Assembly: GCA_025267735.1 (NCBI GenBank)
Contig: CM046295.1
Span: 22,290,938-22,354,937 of the forward strand
Source of the DNA: Mactra quadrangularis
Taxonomy: Eukaryota; Mollusca; Bivalvia; Venerida; Mactridae
Direction of reading: 5' to 3'
Length of the DNA stretch: 64,000 bases
Shown piece after piece: positions 47,502-58,997 of this stretch. Below the pieces are notes generated by a model. That model was not told the DNA's origin and ran no database searches. It was given only the letters and a program-made list of their open reading frames with translations. Position 1 is the first letter of the stretch. Each line of letters starts with the position of its first letter. The translations under genes and the position numbers were made by a program.

Positions 47502-49349
47502 TCATATGTTCCATACAAGTATAGTGTTGTTTATCTTGCTGTTACTAAAATGATACCTACTAATATATACTCTATTCTGTTGATGATTTACATTTATAGC
47601 TTGAGGACATACTACATCTTGTAATATAGTTGTACATGTCTTAACATCTTCTGATACTTGATATATCTTGTCTTCTATGGAGGAACATATCAAACTACTC
47701 CCATTATTTAAGGAAGCCATTCCACTAGCACACTTGACATTACATCTAGATATTATATTACAATTATAATCAATCATGGTAATGTTGTTTTTACTTTGAT
47801 CAGAAACATAAATGTATTGGTTGTTACACTGTACATAGTATGGCAGAGAGAATATACCTTCACCTGTTGTATCTGTGGTTATTGATCTGATCACTTTACC
47901 TTTCATATCAAGTATTTCAAGTTTACCAGGTAAACAGTATGTAACAATAAGTTTATCTTGATGATAACATATACCATAACATTTACCATTGGTATTTATC
48001 CTACGAGACTTCTTCAGGTTGTTAGATACTGTAACAAACTGTATATATTGTCCACCAGGTATGGTGACAGCAACTTCTGATGTAGATATTGTTGTTATAT
48101 CCCAGGGATAATATTCTAGTCTGAGTGTTGATGTAACCAATTTACTTTGAATATCTAGTAGTTTAATGGACTCGTTGCGACGGTCAGTGAGTCCTAATCT
48201 ACTAGGAGTTATTTCGGTCATTCCTGTGATCCAACAATAAGTTTCATCTCCACTTGTCTCCACCAATATTTCATCCTCAATTTTTGGTTCAATGGTTGTT
48301 TGTGGTTGTCTTGGTTGATAATCGTTACTTGATGTAGACGGTAAATGAACTTGTTGACTTGTAGGTTTGATAACTGTATGGTTAGGACTTTGTGATTGTA
48401 TGTTTAAGGGAGTTGGTGGTATTACCTTTTGTTTTGATGATATCGTACCAAGTGCGTTGTCCGCTTCAAGAATCTGCTGTATCGTTGTATTTGGTAAAAA
48501 CTGGTATTCATCAGGGTCATGTTGGCTTTCCATTGACTGTAGACTGTCCTCATATTTGGCTAGAACTGTTGTGGTCTGTTGTAATTCTATAAATAGTTGA
48601 TTTGGCTGATTTGATTTGTTCATTTGATCTAATGTATCTTTTTTCAATTTAGCATCTGTTTTCATAACTTCACACTTTGTTCCTGTGGTTTTTACTTTGT
48701 GGTTAAGTTGTTCCGTTAAATCAGTTATCTTCTTGGTAATTTCTTCTTCCTGGTTATCAAGCTTTCTGTTCATGTCATTTCTGTATTTCTTTAAATCCGA
48801 CAGTGCTCTGTTTAAAGAATCGATTGTCTGTTGTGTATCTTGAGATATTCCATACTTAACTGAGTCACACTTAATCTTAATTGATTGTGTTCTTGCAATT
48901 ATCTCCCGTAATATATCGCTATTCAGGACAGGTTTCGAGATATCAGGAATATAATCAATTTTACAAGGCTTAGTGTGATTTAAAGTGACACAAACACTGC
49001 AAAGTGTCAACTTGTGATCATGGCAGTAAAACTCAATGTACTTCTGACTATGTTTCTCACATGGTGTATTAAGACTATCAGATGAACCTTCATCTACTGT
49101 TGTGTCTGTGTCATCAAGTGTTTGTGTTGTTGGCATGGAACTTGAATCCAATAGTTTGTGATGTCTACTTGGTCTCGATTTCTTGTGGTTAACATAGCAC
49201 ATGGAACAAAGATGTTCATCGCAATCAGTACAATATCCAAAGGCAGGTTTTGCTATATCATCAAGATGACAAGGTTTACACACAAGATCATACAAGAAGT
49301 CTGATCCCTTTATACTTGATTTCATTTGATTCTTGCTTGAAGTAGCCAT
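47502..49349 (-). CDS. Gene C: RING-less TRIM-like protein, recent duplicate of gene A, 615 aa
   Basis: It has the domain order of gene A: B-box 1 (C24 to H64), B-box 2 (CEKHSQKYIEFYCHDH to CSVCVTLNH), a coiled coil, a Pro/Gln/Ser linker and an NHL-like propeller to the C terminus (TILVWNI). The frame is fully open and indels against A are whole codons: one extra residue after the B-box 2 LNH and two fewer near the C terminus, giving 615 against 616. This argues that both genes are, or recently were, under coding constraint. By my alignment about 12 of the first 125 residues differ from A, against about 49 of ~238 propeller residues, clustered at repeated loop positions. The start is MATSSKNQ behind the acceptor tttctag at 49352; the upstream open frame (to 49433) encodes only His/Asn repeats. 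It lies in the right copy of the 11-kb direct duplication. Confidence 0.9.
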   Translation of the reverse strand: MATSSKNQMKSSIKGSDFLYDLVCKPCHLDDIAKPAFGYCTDCDEHLCSMCYVNHKKSRPSRHHKLLDSSSMPTTQTLDDTDTTVDEGSSDSLNTPCEKHSQKYIEFYCHDHKLTLCSVCVTLNHTKPCKIDYIPDISKPVLNSDILREIIARTQSIKIKCDSVKYGISQDTQQTIDSLNRALSDLKKYRNDMNRKLDNQEEEITKKITDLTEQLNHKVKTTGTKCEVMKTDAKLKKDTLDQMNKSNQPNQLFIELQQTTTVLAKYEDSLQSMESQHDPDEYQFLPNTTIQQILEADNALGTISSKQKVIPPTPLNIQSQSPNHTVIKPTSQQVHLPSTSSNDYQPRQPQTTIEPKIEDEILVETSGDETYCWITGMTEITPSRLGLTDRRNESIKLLDIQSKLVTSTLRLEYYPWDITTISTSEVAVTIPGGQYIQFVTVSNNLKKSRRINTNGKCYGICYHQDKLIVTYCLPGKLEILDMKGKVIRSITTDTTGEGIFSLPYYVQCNNQYIYVSDQSKNNITMIDYNCNIISRCNVKCASGMASLNNGSSLICSSIEDKIYQVSEDVKTCTTILQDVVCPQAINVNHQQNRVYISRYHFSNSKINNTILVWNI

Positions 49350-49351
49350 TA

Positions 49352-49474
49352 CTAGAAATACAAAATTATTATTATTGTTATTATCTTTATTATTGTTGTT
49401 GTGGTGGTGGTGATAGTGTTTAAAGTAGAACATAATTAATCGTGGATGTTTTGGACACTTTCAATTAAACGTAC
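49352..49474 (-). other. Putative 123-bp 5'-UTR intron of gene C
   Basis: The donor CAG|GTACGT is at 49475/49474 on the minus strand. The acceptor tttgtatttctag ends at 49352, two bases upstream of the ATG. It matches the gene A intron in place and length, with a different-length Asn-coding microsatellite inside. Motif-based call. Confidence 0.5.
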
Positions 49475-50274
49475 CTGTGGAGGTAAATGTCACTATTTAA
49501 GAACATATTATAAGATATATACAAGTATTCCGAGAATCGAATCGAGTTAACCGTGTTGAAAGGCAAGCTTGTTATCAATATACAACTACTCTGTTATTAC
49601 ATTTTTAATGTAGCTTATTATCTTTGAAGGGTAAATGAGAACAAACAGTGACATAAATTAGATAATTTCAATCTTTTATGAATTAATAGTTATAATAAGG
49701 GATAATTTTAACTGTCTGTTATAATAAGTATTGGTAATGCAAATATCAGAGTTTGATGTAATAACTAAGCCAATACCTATACGAATTATCCGAGCGGTAA
49801 AAAAGTAAAAATAATAAACATAATTGTAACGATCACTGTATTAGATTTTCGTATTACCAAAGCTTATATGGTTAGTTTTAATAAAATCAAATTGACTAGA
49901 TATGATATATTACATACGAAGTGTGATAGCACGACTGTGTACTTATATAGTAGATTATCATAAATTTATCAACAAGTGTTAGTTTTACATTTGATTATCA
50001 TATGTATAACGTAAAACGTCCTAGATAATATTAATGTTATAGTTATATGATATATATGCAAAATTGTCATTGATTTAAGCAGTCGAGTTTAAAATATTAT
50101 TTGCAGAAGAAATTCGTTATTTAGTTATTAAACCAAATATAATTTCAAAAAAACAACAACACATATTCTTAATCTCTGTGATTTATCATGTACAATGTAA
50201 AACAAGTATTTGATTAGATAATGTATTGTGCTTAACATTCGTTCAGTAACACTCAACCTACTCTCTATCTTTGA

Positions 50275-50503
50275 TATGACTATATTTTAACGTCATATTC
50301 AATACATATTTATGTCATATATACGACATCCAGCTCTTTCTACTATAGGTTTCCTGTTCACTTTTCTATCACCAATATTAACTATCCCTACGACGAGGCC
50401 GACAACGCATGTATAGGGTATGACCTACCGCGACCGGGCTCGAACCTGCGATCTCCGGATTCAAAGTCAGACATGCTAACCCCTACGCCACGGCCGCGGT
50501 TTA
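50275..50503 (-). mobile_element. SINE with tRNA-Arg-like head, copy 4, full length
   Basis: Head at 50503-50435 on the minus strand (tggcgtaggggttagc; B-box ggttcgagccc), then the same body and tail as copy 1. Counterpart of 9035-9175 in the left block. Confidence 0.75.
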
Positions 50504-51695
50504 CATGACTATAAAGACGCACAAGGTTGTATATAAGCATAAGGTTGTTTTCAGTACTAAACATATACAATTGCAATTGCCATACTTGGTAAAATGAAAT
50601 GTAGGGAAACAATTGTTGATTTTTGCGAACAATTTAATGTATCCAGTTCCTACCAACGAGTCAAACCCAAAGTTCCTAAAGTCTTAATGATATTTGCTAC
50701 CGACTAAGCCTATCAGGATAGTAGGCAATATTTGAAATAGAAAATATATACATGTATTTTGAAGAAAACCAGTTAAATTATATTTGTTATCAAGATTACT
50801 ATCTTCAAATGTTTGCCGTAATATTGTTATATCATCGTGTATATTGTGACACGTTCTATATATTTTCAATGTTAAATTTAAAAGTTGGTATTTGAATGAG
50901 CGGGCGAATCCAGATATGGTTGGCGAAAGAAATTCAATATTAAATAATCAAACATGCTATTATTACTATCTATTGCAGTAATAACGTCATTCACGTTGGA
51001 AATAAAATGTATTTATCATTCTCACTGTAAAAAGAGCTAGTATGCAAGAAACTTCATAATTTAGTATTGCAGCATTGTCCACATATTCGATGATTATAAT
51101 CAATTATTTATATTTTTCTATTTCTGAATCAACTAACTAAGTATTGGTGTAAAGGGTAGAGTGAAAATGGGTTACAGCTTAATACAATTTTTTTCTGGAA
51201 AGTACTTTCAAGTTATTTTTTCATTATATTGAAATAATATGATATTTATGTACATTGTAAAGATGTAAACAGTTAGGATAACTTGAGATGAACTAAACGC
51301 TACCATTCTCACACGCGGGTAAACCTATTCATTTGACAGTTTAAGTAAAGCATCACTATAGATTTATGGTAAATTATTAATTTATAACTTAAGTAAAATT
51401 GTTATGGATAGTGTTGGACGTCCACCGTTGTGTTCATGAGTTCAAATCTCAGAATTTTACATTATATCACTCCTTTTATGGGAAGCAATATTTACCAAAG
51501 TCAAGTTAATTAGTGCCTGATTTTTAATGTCAGTATTTATATATTTGTTCTATTCACTCATACAAAATGGCGCTAATTTCACCCAGGATAACCTTTGTTT
51601 CTCTCTATCTCTTGTTACTGTCAACTACTCAGACGAAAGTTATATGCTTGATTGTGCACAAAGATGATAGCAAAAATATTAAATAAAATTATATA

Positions 51696-53970
51696 TACAT
51701 ATATACATACATATGTGTCGCGTCATGGAAAAACCTGCATTAATGACAACATTTTCGATTTTAAAGTTTTTGCATTTTCATATAGAAAAAAGTTTGCTGT
51801 GTTTGAAGTCGAAAACCATTTTCGGAAACACAGCTTACTTTTGACGCTATACTTATCTTACGTACCCATGGTATTCATCAGAATAATGTCAAAATGAATA
51901 AAATGACGCTACGTCATAATGTTCTTTAAAAAAACTAATGATATGTATACATGCATAGTTATATGGGTATTACAATTTACTGATAATTTTCGTTGTTCCC
52001 TCAACAACCAAAATATTCAATTAATTTTAAAATCATAGATACAATTACCCGCTAAAGGTAGAATTTCCTCAAAAACTGCTGTCAAACTTCGGGCGACATC
52101 GGTTCATGTCCACAAATTTCGTGAGCAGTTCTCGTCATTGTCATTAAAATTGATAAAGATCGGATGGTCATTTTAATATGTAAATGCTTCCTTATTCAAA
52201 ATTTGTTATTACGTTTTTATATAAATTAAAAAGATTATTAATTCTCTCAATTATTTGAGATAATTGATAGAATTCGAGTTTAAATTTTAACCGAAAGTTT
52301 TTAAATTCAATTTAAACGATGGAGGTATAGATTCGTTCCCTAAAAATTCGTGCACAAACAAATTCGTAATAATTCAATTGCTAGTGATTTAGACTGTAAT
52401 TCTGGTGATAAAAATTACAAAAAGCTCCTTCCTTGATATGCGTATTATGGGAATTCTACACAAGAAAATGTCACACTTTCATAAATGTACGTATTATATT
52501 TATGTTGTTTATATCAATCAATTTTCTATCAGCCAATCTCTGCAGCCCAAATTTTCCAGTGGAATTCAGAATACAAGCTTATTATAATTTATTATCAGTA
52601 CAATAACAAATAAGTTTTCATTTATTATCGTCAACAAGGCGTGTGTACGACTGATATTTGATGACGTCAGCCTACCAAACAAAGCACTCTTTATCTTAAT
52701 TCGTTCAATGGCGGCATGGAAACCATGTGTCACTTGTTTATTTACCCCTGTCAGTCAAATGATTTGATAACATAACACCTTAGGGTAGTATTATACGATT
52801 TAGGGTATCGCTTATTGTTAAAATCTTCCGGTCTAAGAAAACCATCGATGATTGATAAAAAAACCTTATGGTCGCTGTAAGGAGGTAAATTATGAACAAA
52901 GGAGATTTATCATAACGACCGTTTACCACTCTGCTGAGGTGTCGTTCGTTAAAAGTTTAACATAGAGCAAAATCAACGGGGGAGGGGGATTCTAATATGC
53001 CACTCGTCGGAGGTTGCTGCTCGTCATCTTTTTGTATCTTAATATACAGATACATTCAGTGGTGGCAAAAATGTATAAACAACGATTTCCATGCTAAGTA
53101 AAGGATGTAAATGCTTAAAATTGGACCAGTTTTTACATTGTTTACGAAATGAAATTCTCTGTCATTCGGGGGATTTATTTCAACTATGGAAGCGCAATGA
53201 AACGAGTTCAAAACTTTTGATGAGTCGCTTCTTTGGGCATTGTTAGCTAAATTAAGATTAATTATCTAGCGTGGGTCGTAAAATGTATGACACGACATCA
53301 ATATGGTTAAAAAATTTTCGTTATATAAACTAGAGCATTGAATCATGCATAATTAACACATTTTTAAGTAAATTGGTTACCTTATTGTTAGATTTGAAAG
53401 TAGTTATGCTTTAATTTTTTTCATCATTGTTTTGTTAAATAAGATTGGGAGGAGTGTTGTGAAAATCAGAATTTAGAAAAAAGGAAACAGTTTTAAATAG
53501 ATCTGTCCTTATCATTCATGATTCTTGATTGAAAGTCTAAACATAAATTAATGTTGTCATAAATATTGATCTGCGTAGGTTATAGATCTAGAGTTCATTA
53601 AAGCTACGTACACGTAGACTCAAATTAAAGCATGTAATAGCAAAAAGAAAATATTGTGAAACAAAACTAAATTATACATATACATTAACTGACTACATCT
53701 TGTTTTAATCACTTATGGCTCTTAACTTTTGAACAGTCGTATATTCATTATTAGCTTATTTACGTCATGATGATGTCATAAAAATGTCTTCATTATCATG
53801 TACATTCACCACAACTGGGAGGAGAAACTTTTAGATTTTGAAGTGAGTTATAGTTATTTTTAACTCAATTTTGCACATTCAACGGTTAGAGTGAAACATT
53901 CTACCGAGGTGCATGAGAGTACGTATCTTTAATATCGATTAAAGAAATACTTTCCGATCAGAATAGAAAA
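51696..53970. other. Intergenic DNA past the duplication boundary, no gene seen
   Basis: Contains the '(atatac)n'-like tract at 51686-51712 and a G-rich patch at 52978-52989. Frames at 51652-51897 and 52405-52587 are short and featureless. No upstream-unit block is found here, so the duplication does not continue into it. Confidence 0.45.
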
Positions 53971-53971
53971 C

Positions 53972-54262
53972 CCCGGGTCGATAGCGCAGTTGGAAGCGCG
54001 CCGGGATTTGGAATCTCTTGCCAGAGGGGGTTGCGGGTTCGAATCCCACCCAGGGAGGTTATACCCTTTCATGAAATTTTGACAATAATGACGATTTTCC
54101 TCCATTGATTATATAATATGAAAAAGTTTCCGACCTTGTGGAAGGGTAGGTGAGTGCTGGTTATAGACAATGGTTCAGGAAAGCTAGGTCAGGTGCGCTG
54201 GACGCCGTAAATTGACCTAAATTGTGTTGACACGGCGTTAAATCCAATAAATTAATCAATTC
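53972..54262 (+). mobile_element. Full-length SINE of the 'gcgcagttggaag' family
   Basis: The head reads gggtcgatagcgcagttgg, with a long variable arm and B-box gggttcgaatccc. The body contains ggaagggtaggtgagtgctg, and the tail 'cggcgttaaatccaataaat'. It is the reference copy for the fragments at 19.5, 40.1 and 42.4 kb. The long variable arm suggests a class II (Leu/Ser-like) tRNA origin; that is inference. Confidence 0.8.
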
Positions 54263-55555
54263 AGAATAGAAATAAGGACGCCAACAAACTTTTGAAACCA
54301 GAAAAACATACTTGTAAATCACTGAAAGATTAAATGGAGACAGACTATGGTACGTGTCAGCTATTAATTTATGACTCTGAATAAATTAAATCTAACTTCG
54401 ATAGTTTAGATATATTGTTATATTGATACTTCACTTGTAAAGACCTACATACGTTTTGTCTAAATGTTCATAAATTATATATGCAATATATTACGAAACA
54501 CATGATAACGTTTGATATTGTTAACTGTTCGCCAGTACGGATTGATTTGCGTCCCCCACGCAGCTCAATGAATACATTACATTCACCCGCTGCCTTAAAA
54601 CGTGTCGATTTATGATATTGTCCTTGCTAATAACTAAAGCAATACCTATGCATAGATACAAGGTCCTTTCAAACCTCAATGGGTATATTATCCGTAGCTT
54701 ATCCTAATTTGGTTTCAAAGGTCTGTGTCATGATTGACAGAAGATGAAAACACTTTCTCATGGACATTAAATGACCAGTATAAAAGTTTTATTTAACGTG
54801 CACATTACTTTTATGGATTGCAATATCATATTGCGAAATCTCAAAAACATATTTCATTTATTCAGTACATGTAAAAATTGTCACGTGGTTTCAGGTATTT
54901 AGACATTTTTACCCATGATGCTTAACATAGTATCGTACTGACCAGTTAGTTTATGTTGAACTCTAATATAGATCAATGGATGGGAAATTAAACAGATTAT
55001 TAAGATTATTGGTCAAATTGTTCCACGTTGTATTTTACTCATAGCCCTGATATGGTAATGAATTGAAGTAAAAAGTTCTGTTGCAAATTTAAAAACACTT
55101 ATCATTACTTGATAATTACTTATTATAAGTTAAATGCAGTAAATGCAAAAAAGTAGATTTCTACGCCGTGTGTGACACTATTGAATGTATACAGGTGGTT
55201 CTGTTACATATTAGAAACATATCCAATTAATTTGTATGAACATTCAATTGTATTTCCCTGTACTCATCTATGATTATTATGCCTGTGCAATTATAGGAGT
55301 ATGCATTTTAATCAATTTCTAAATTAGTTTTACCTGAACATTGGAATATCTTTTTTTGGATAATTCAATGAAAATAGGATTTTCATGTACAGTTTACAAG
55401 AACAAATGGCACCATTTTGAAGATTTCATACAAGGAAAGCTCTACAGTCTATGTTACAAGAAACGAAATCTTTTCCTACATATTTTTTTCACATTTTGAG
55501 CACATTAAGGAACCGAAGCACAACATGTTTTCTATGTCGAACAACTCCAGTGCCT
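54263..55555. other. Intergenic, nothing recognised
   Basis: AT-rich single-copy-looking sequence; no gene or repeat boundary seen. Confidence 0.4.
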
Positions 55556-56596
55556 TTAGCGCTTTGATTACATTTGCATTTCGATTTGCACTTAAATTGT
55601 CATTATCATAACACTGCTTTACTGCTCTTAAGATGTTTCGGAACAAAACATTCAGGGCTCTCCTTGCAGGGTGCCTGAGCTACTAATTATGAAATATTTT
55701 AACATATGTATATAGTTTTAAAAGACAAGTAATTCTACATAGACACCATGCACCGTCACCATGAGTATTTATTTTTCGGTGAGCAAATAACAATCTATTA
55801 AGATCCTGCTCTATATTAGAAGAAGAAGATGGACATTTTGGTTGAAGTGTGTAGCAAGGGTATCGAAACGTCGATCTTAAGTTCAATTCTGTTAACCACC
55901 ATAAATTCATTACAAAATGAATACGTTATTTTTCAAAAACATAAATAAGTTGTTGCCTCAAGACATTTTAAGAATCATGAAAGAAGCAGGGTTTATATTT
56001 TCAATCTTAAATACAGAACAAAAAGTGACAAAATATGCGTTGGTAATGAATACAAAATAATAGTATATAATGTACTTACAGATTCAACAAATGTAATAGT
56101 AAATTTGAATACTCTAAAACGCATTTGGTTTTCGTACAAATATTCTCTCCTTTTGGTAAAAAAATCCATATAATAAACGTATTCGTAATATTAAATCATT
56201 GATCATATCTATATGAAAACCAAATGGTACACATAACATCTTTGAATTAGAGTACATACTTTGGCAAATAATATATAAATCCCATAGTTAAGACATAGGC
56301 TACGTTAATTGATACGAAATTGCAAGAACATATCGTATATAAAATATAAATTAATTCAGCCTTTCGAAAATTGATCAATTACATTAAAGTCAACTATAAA
56401 TGTTACACTCAATGATAAGTTTGTTTTGGGTAGATCAATTTTGACAAACAAACAAATAGAAAGGACATTCTTTTTAATATTGAATTCATTTTTATGATAA
56501 TGACTTTAGAAACCTTGATTGTTATTATTTAAATAATATCTATAATATTAATGAGCCAATAAAAATATCAAATAAGAATATATAAAATTTACACAT

Positions 56597-56825
56597 ACCT
56601 TTATATGTTATAGATGTTGTTGATATAAATTTTAGTTTTGATTTAATTGCAGTATTAATCAATTAAATTCATTTTTTTTCTCTCGAAATTTGAGTGATTG
56701 TGAAGGAAAATGTCTTTATAAAACATCTGCGCATTACTTAGTCCAGTGGCATAACTTATCTTTTTACGGTTTTGTATACAACATACGGGTTGTTTTATCG
56801 CCTAGCAATAGGTCGCGTGATATGA
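56597..56825 (-). promoter_or_regulatory. Promoter/first-exon-like block 8 (family II)
   Basis: Donor AAAG|GTATGTG at 56599/56598. The E-box position reads CGCGTG (56814-56819), one base off. 'atacgggttgtttta' shared with block 9. Confidence 0.5.
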
Positions 56826-56902
56826 ACCAGTCAGTGGCGGATATATCACAATGGGTTTTTATTTTCTACGCGAGTGTTAAAGCGATGGTCATGTAGCATA
56901 TT

Positions 56903-57276
56903 GAAGTTCGATTCTTTGTTTTTTTTGGTATATTCAATATTCAACTATCTATTATATAGTTAATAAATTCAAATATCCTAAATATACATCTACACTATTG
57001 TATTGTACAAAAGTTTGTTTCTAATGCTTAAACAAGTATGTAATCTTTCCAAAATGAATGTTATAACTTTATACTTTATCTCTGAATTTGAAGTTCGATT
57101 CTTTGGTTTTTTTTGGTATATTCAATATTCAACCATCTATTATATAGTTAATAAATTCAAATATCCTAAATATACATCTACACTATTGTATTGTACAAAA
57201 GTTTGTTTCTAATGCTTAAACAAGTATGTAATCTTTCCAAAATGAATGTTATAACTTTATACTTTATCTCTGAATT
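56903..57276. repeat. Near-perfect tandem duplication, period 187 bp
   Basis: Sequence from 'gaagttcgattctttg' at 56903 repeats from 57090 with only a base or two of difference. The sister copy (61770 onward) has it once, so this is a very recent event. Confidence 0.9.
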
Positions 57277-57551
57277 AACACCCAATTATATGGAAGTACA
57301 TTTAACTGATGAACAGGTCTTAAATCGATAGGTATGCACCTAGCTTGTACGAGATAAGTAATTTCCATCATTAACACATTGTCTTTTAGAAAAATTCACA
57401 CTTCAGTACACACATACAGCACAAACACATTAATCAAAAATCGCCACGAGCGCTGCCAGGAATAAATGTCAATTACTCCATAACTCTATTGAGACATGCG
57501 TACCAGGAGTTAAATCAACAAGAAAAAACTATGGGAATGTAAAAGTAATGA

Positions 57552-57863
57552 TTTGTTTGTTTGTTGGTTGGTTTTAACTCCATACAAATACATTGTATAG
57601 GTCATTTAACGGCGGTCGGTCAACCTACTCACTCCTCCTGGAAAAGCTAAATCTTTGAATTTAAATGTTGACCAACTACTAAGCACATACTTTCGTCAGT
57701 AACTGGCAACTGTCCTGCATTACTAAAGTCATAGCTAGAAGGGAAAATGTCGTAGGAATAATTTCATGACCAATCTTTTCGAAAGTATGCCCCACCCGGG
57801 AATCGAACAAACGACCCCTCGATCTGTAGACTTGCGTGATACCAACTAAGCTAGCCGTTCGGC
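57552..57863 (-). mobile_element. Full-length tRNA-derived SINE with 12-bp target duplication
   Basis: On the minus strand: head agccgaacggctagcttag, B-box-like gttcgattcccg, body, and 3' end near 'ggagttaaaaccaacc'. Flanked by taaaagtaatga at 57540-57551 and 57864-57875. The sister copy of the surrounding duplication (near 63300) lacks the element. Confidence 0.88.
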
Positions 57864-57875
57864 TAAAAGTAATGA

Positions 57876-58997
57876 CGAGTTTTTTTGAAAAGATTTACAT
57901 GCAAGCCACATAAATTTTCAAACCCTTCTCATTTTTGTACAACCAAAGAGATATGCAAATACAGTCCTAAAGTTTTTAACAGGCACGCAATGTGTAGTTG
58001 GTACTTTACGTGAATCTAAATTTAAATCCAAAACAACACAAACTTGTTAATCAAGAAACGAATTTGTTTCAATTGGAACAGGAATCAATTGTTTGCCAGT
58101 TTAGTACTCTTCAACTTCACTCCAAAATAAACTGGATTATTAAATCAATATTCAAAATGATAAAACTCTCACACTCGTCATAAATATACTCGACAAATAA
58201 CAATATAAGGGCATGTGTAATGTAAAATATGACAAGTAAATATAAATGCAGGCTTACAGTAAAAAATGAAAAGTCACCTCCAAAATGTTATGCACGTCTT
58301 TATCGTTCTTATCATGTAGATTGTGTACGTTCAAACGTCAAACGTTCAAGCTTAGGGCTTTAGCCGTGGTAAGAGATAAAATACAAATACTAGATGGCAC
58401 CAGACAATGTTTCAATATACGTATAAATCAATACTTTTATCAAGTTAAATTTTATAGCGTCATTTTTTACTAAATGTTTATAGAAATTGTTGAAATTGTT
58501 GATGATTTATATATTTCAAATAAATATAATCCATCAGATCAACATTCTTGTGTAGTCACGTAGTCATATTGATATCTATTTGTTTTATATAAAATATCTA
58601 TATTTCAAACCTCTGTGTTTAAATTGATTTTGTCAACCATTATCTATAAACTTACAAATCAAATCATCGACCACCGTATTTACATTATTTATCTAAAAGT
58701 ATGTTCAATATTCAATGTCCCTTATTCTCTCTCACAATCTTAAGTTATGCTCAAGTTGATCGTTTTTAAATCTTAAAATACCCCTTCTGATTTTTTGCTA
58801 TCAACATGCACTTGCATGAATTGTTTACACTTCCAATAATGTATATCTCTTAACATTCAAACATAGAACACTTACAAAAAGCAAATAAACTCACGAGTTG
58901 TCACTAAAACGGTGGTCACGTACGTGTTCAAACCACGTAAATAGTGGTAGTTGTATTGCGTAGTTGACCATAGTGTTGCTACATCTAATAAAGAAAT
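57876..58997. other. Intergenic, no gene seen
   Basis: AT-rich; small frames at 57998-58183 and 58285-58473 carry no recognisable motif. Confidence 0.4.

Larger units (their letters stand above)
40724..51695. repeat. Right copy of ~11-kb direct segmental duplication (contains gene C)
   Basis: Direct repeat of 1-10610 at an offset of about 40.72 kb. The left boundary follows SINE debris at 40.1-40.5 kb. The right boundary fades after the 'caactcagacga' block near 51.63 kb (partner near 10.54 kb). Insertions private to this copy include a 127-bp SINE tail (42436-42562) and a 402-bp element (44635-45036). Its 3' tandem repeat is shorter and its minisatellite longer than in the left copy. Confidence 0.93.
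55556..57990. repeat. First copy of a second direct duplication
   Basis: Matches 60455-63410 in order: 'gctctccttgcagggtgcct', 'caccatgcaccg', 'aatcgaaacgtcgatctt' type text, promoter/exon block 8, 'aggtcttaaatcgatagg', 'caaccaaagagatatg'. It differs by a 187-bp tandem duplication, a SINE insertion (this copy) and a ~1-kb insert (other copy). Confidence 0.88.

Noticed and set aside
53972..54056. A functional class II tRNA gene
   Set aside because: tRNA-like head continues directly into a SINE body with a 'cggcgttaaatcc' tail; fragments of the same element occur at 19.5, 40.1 and 42.4 kb.
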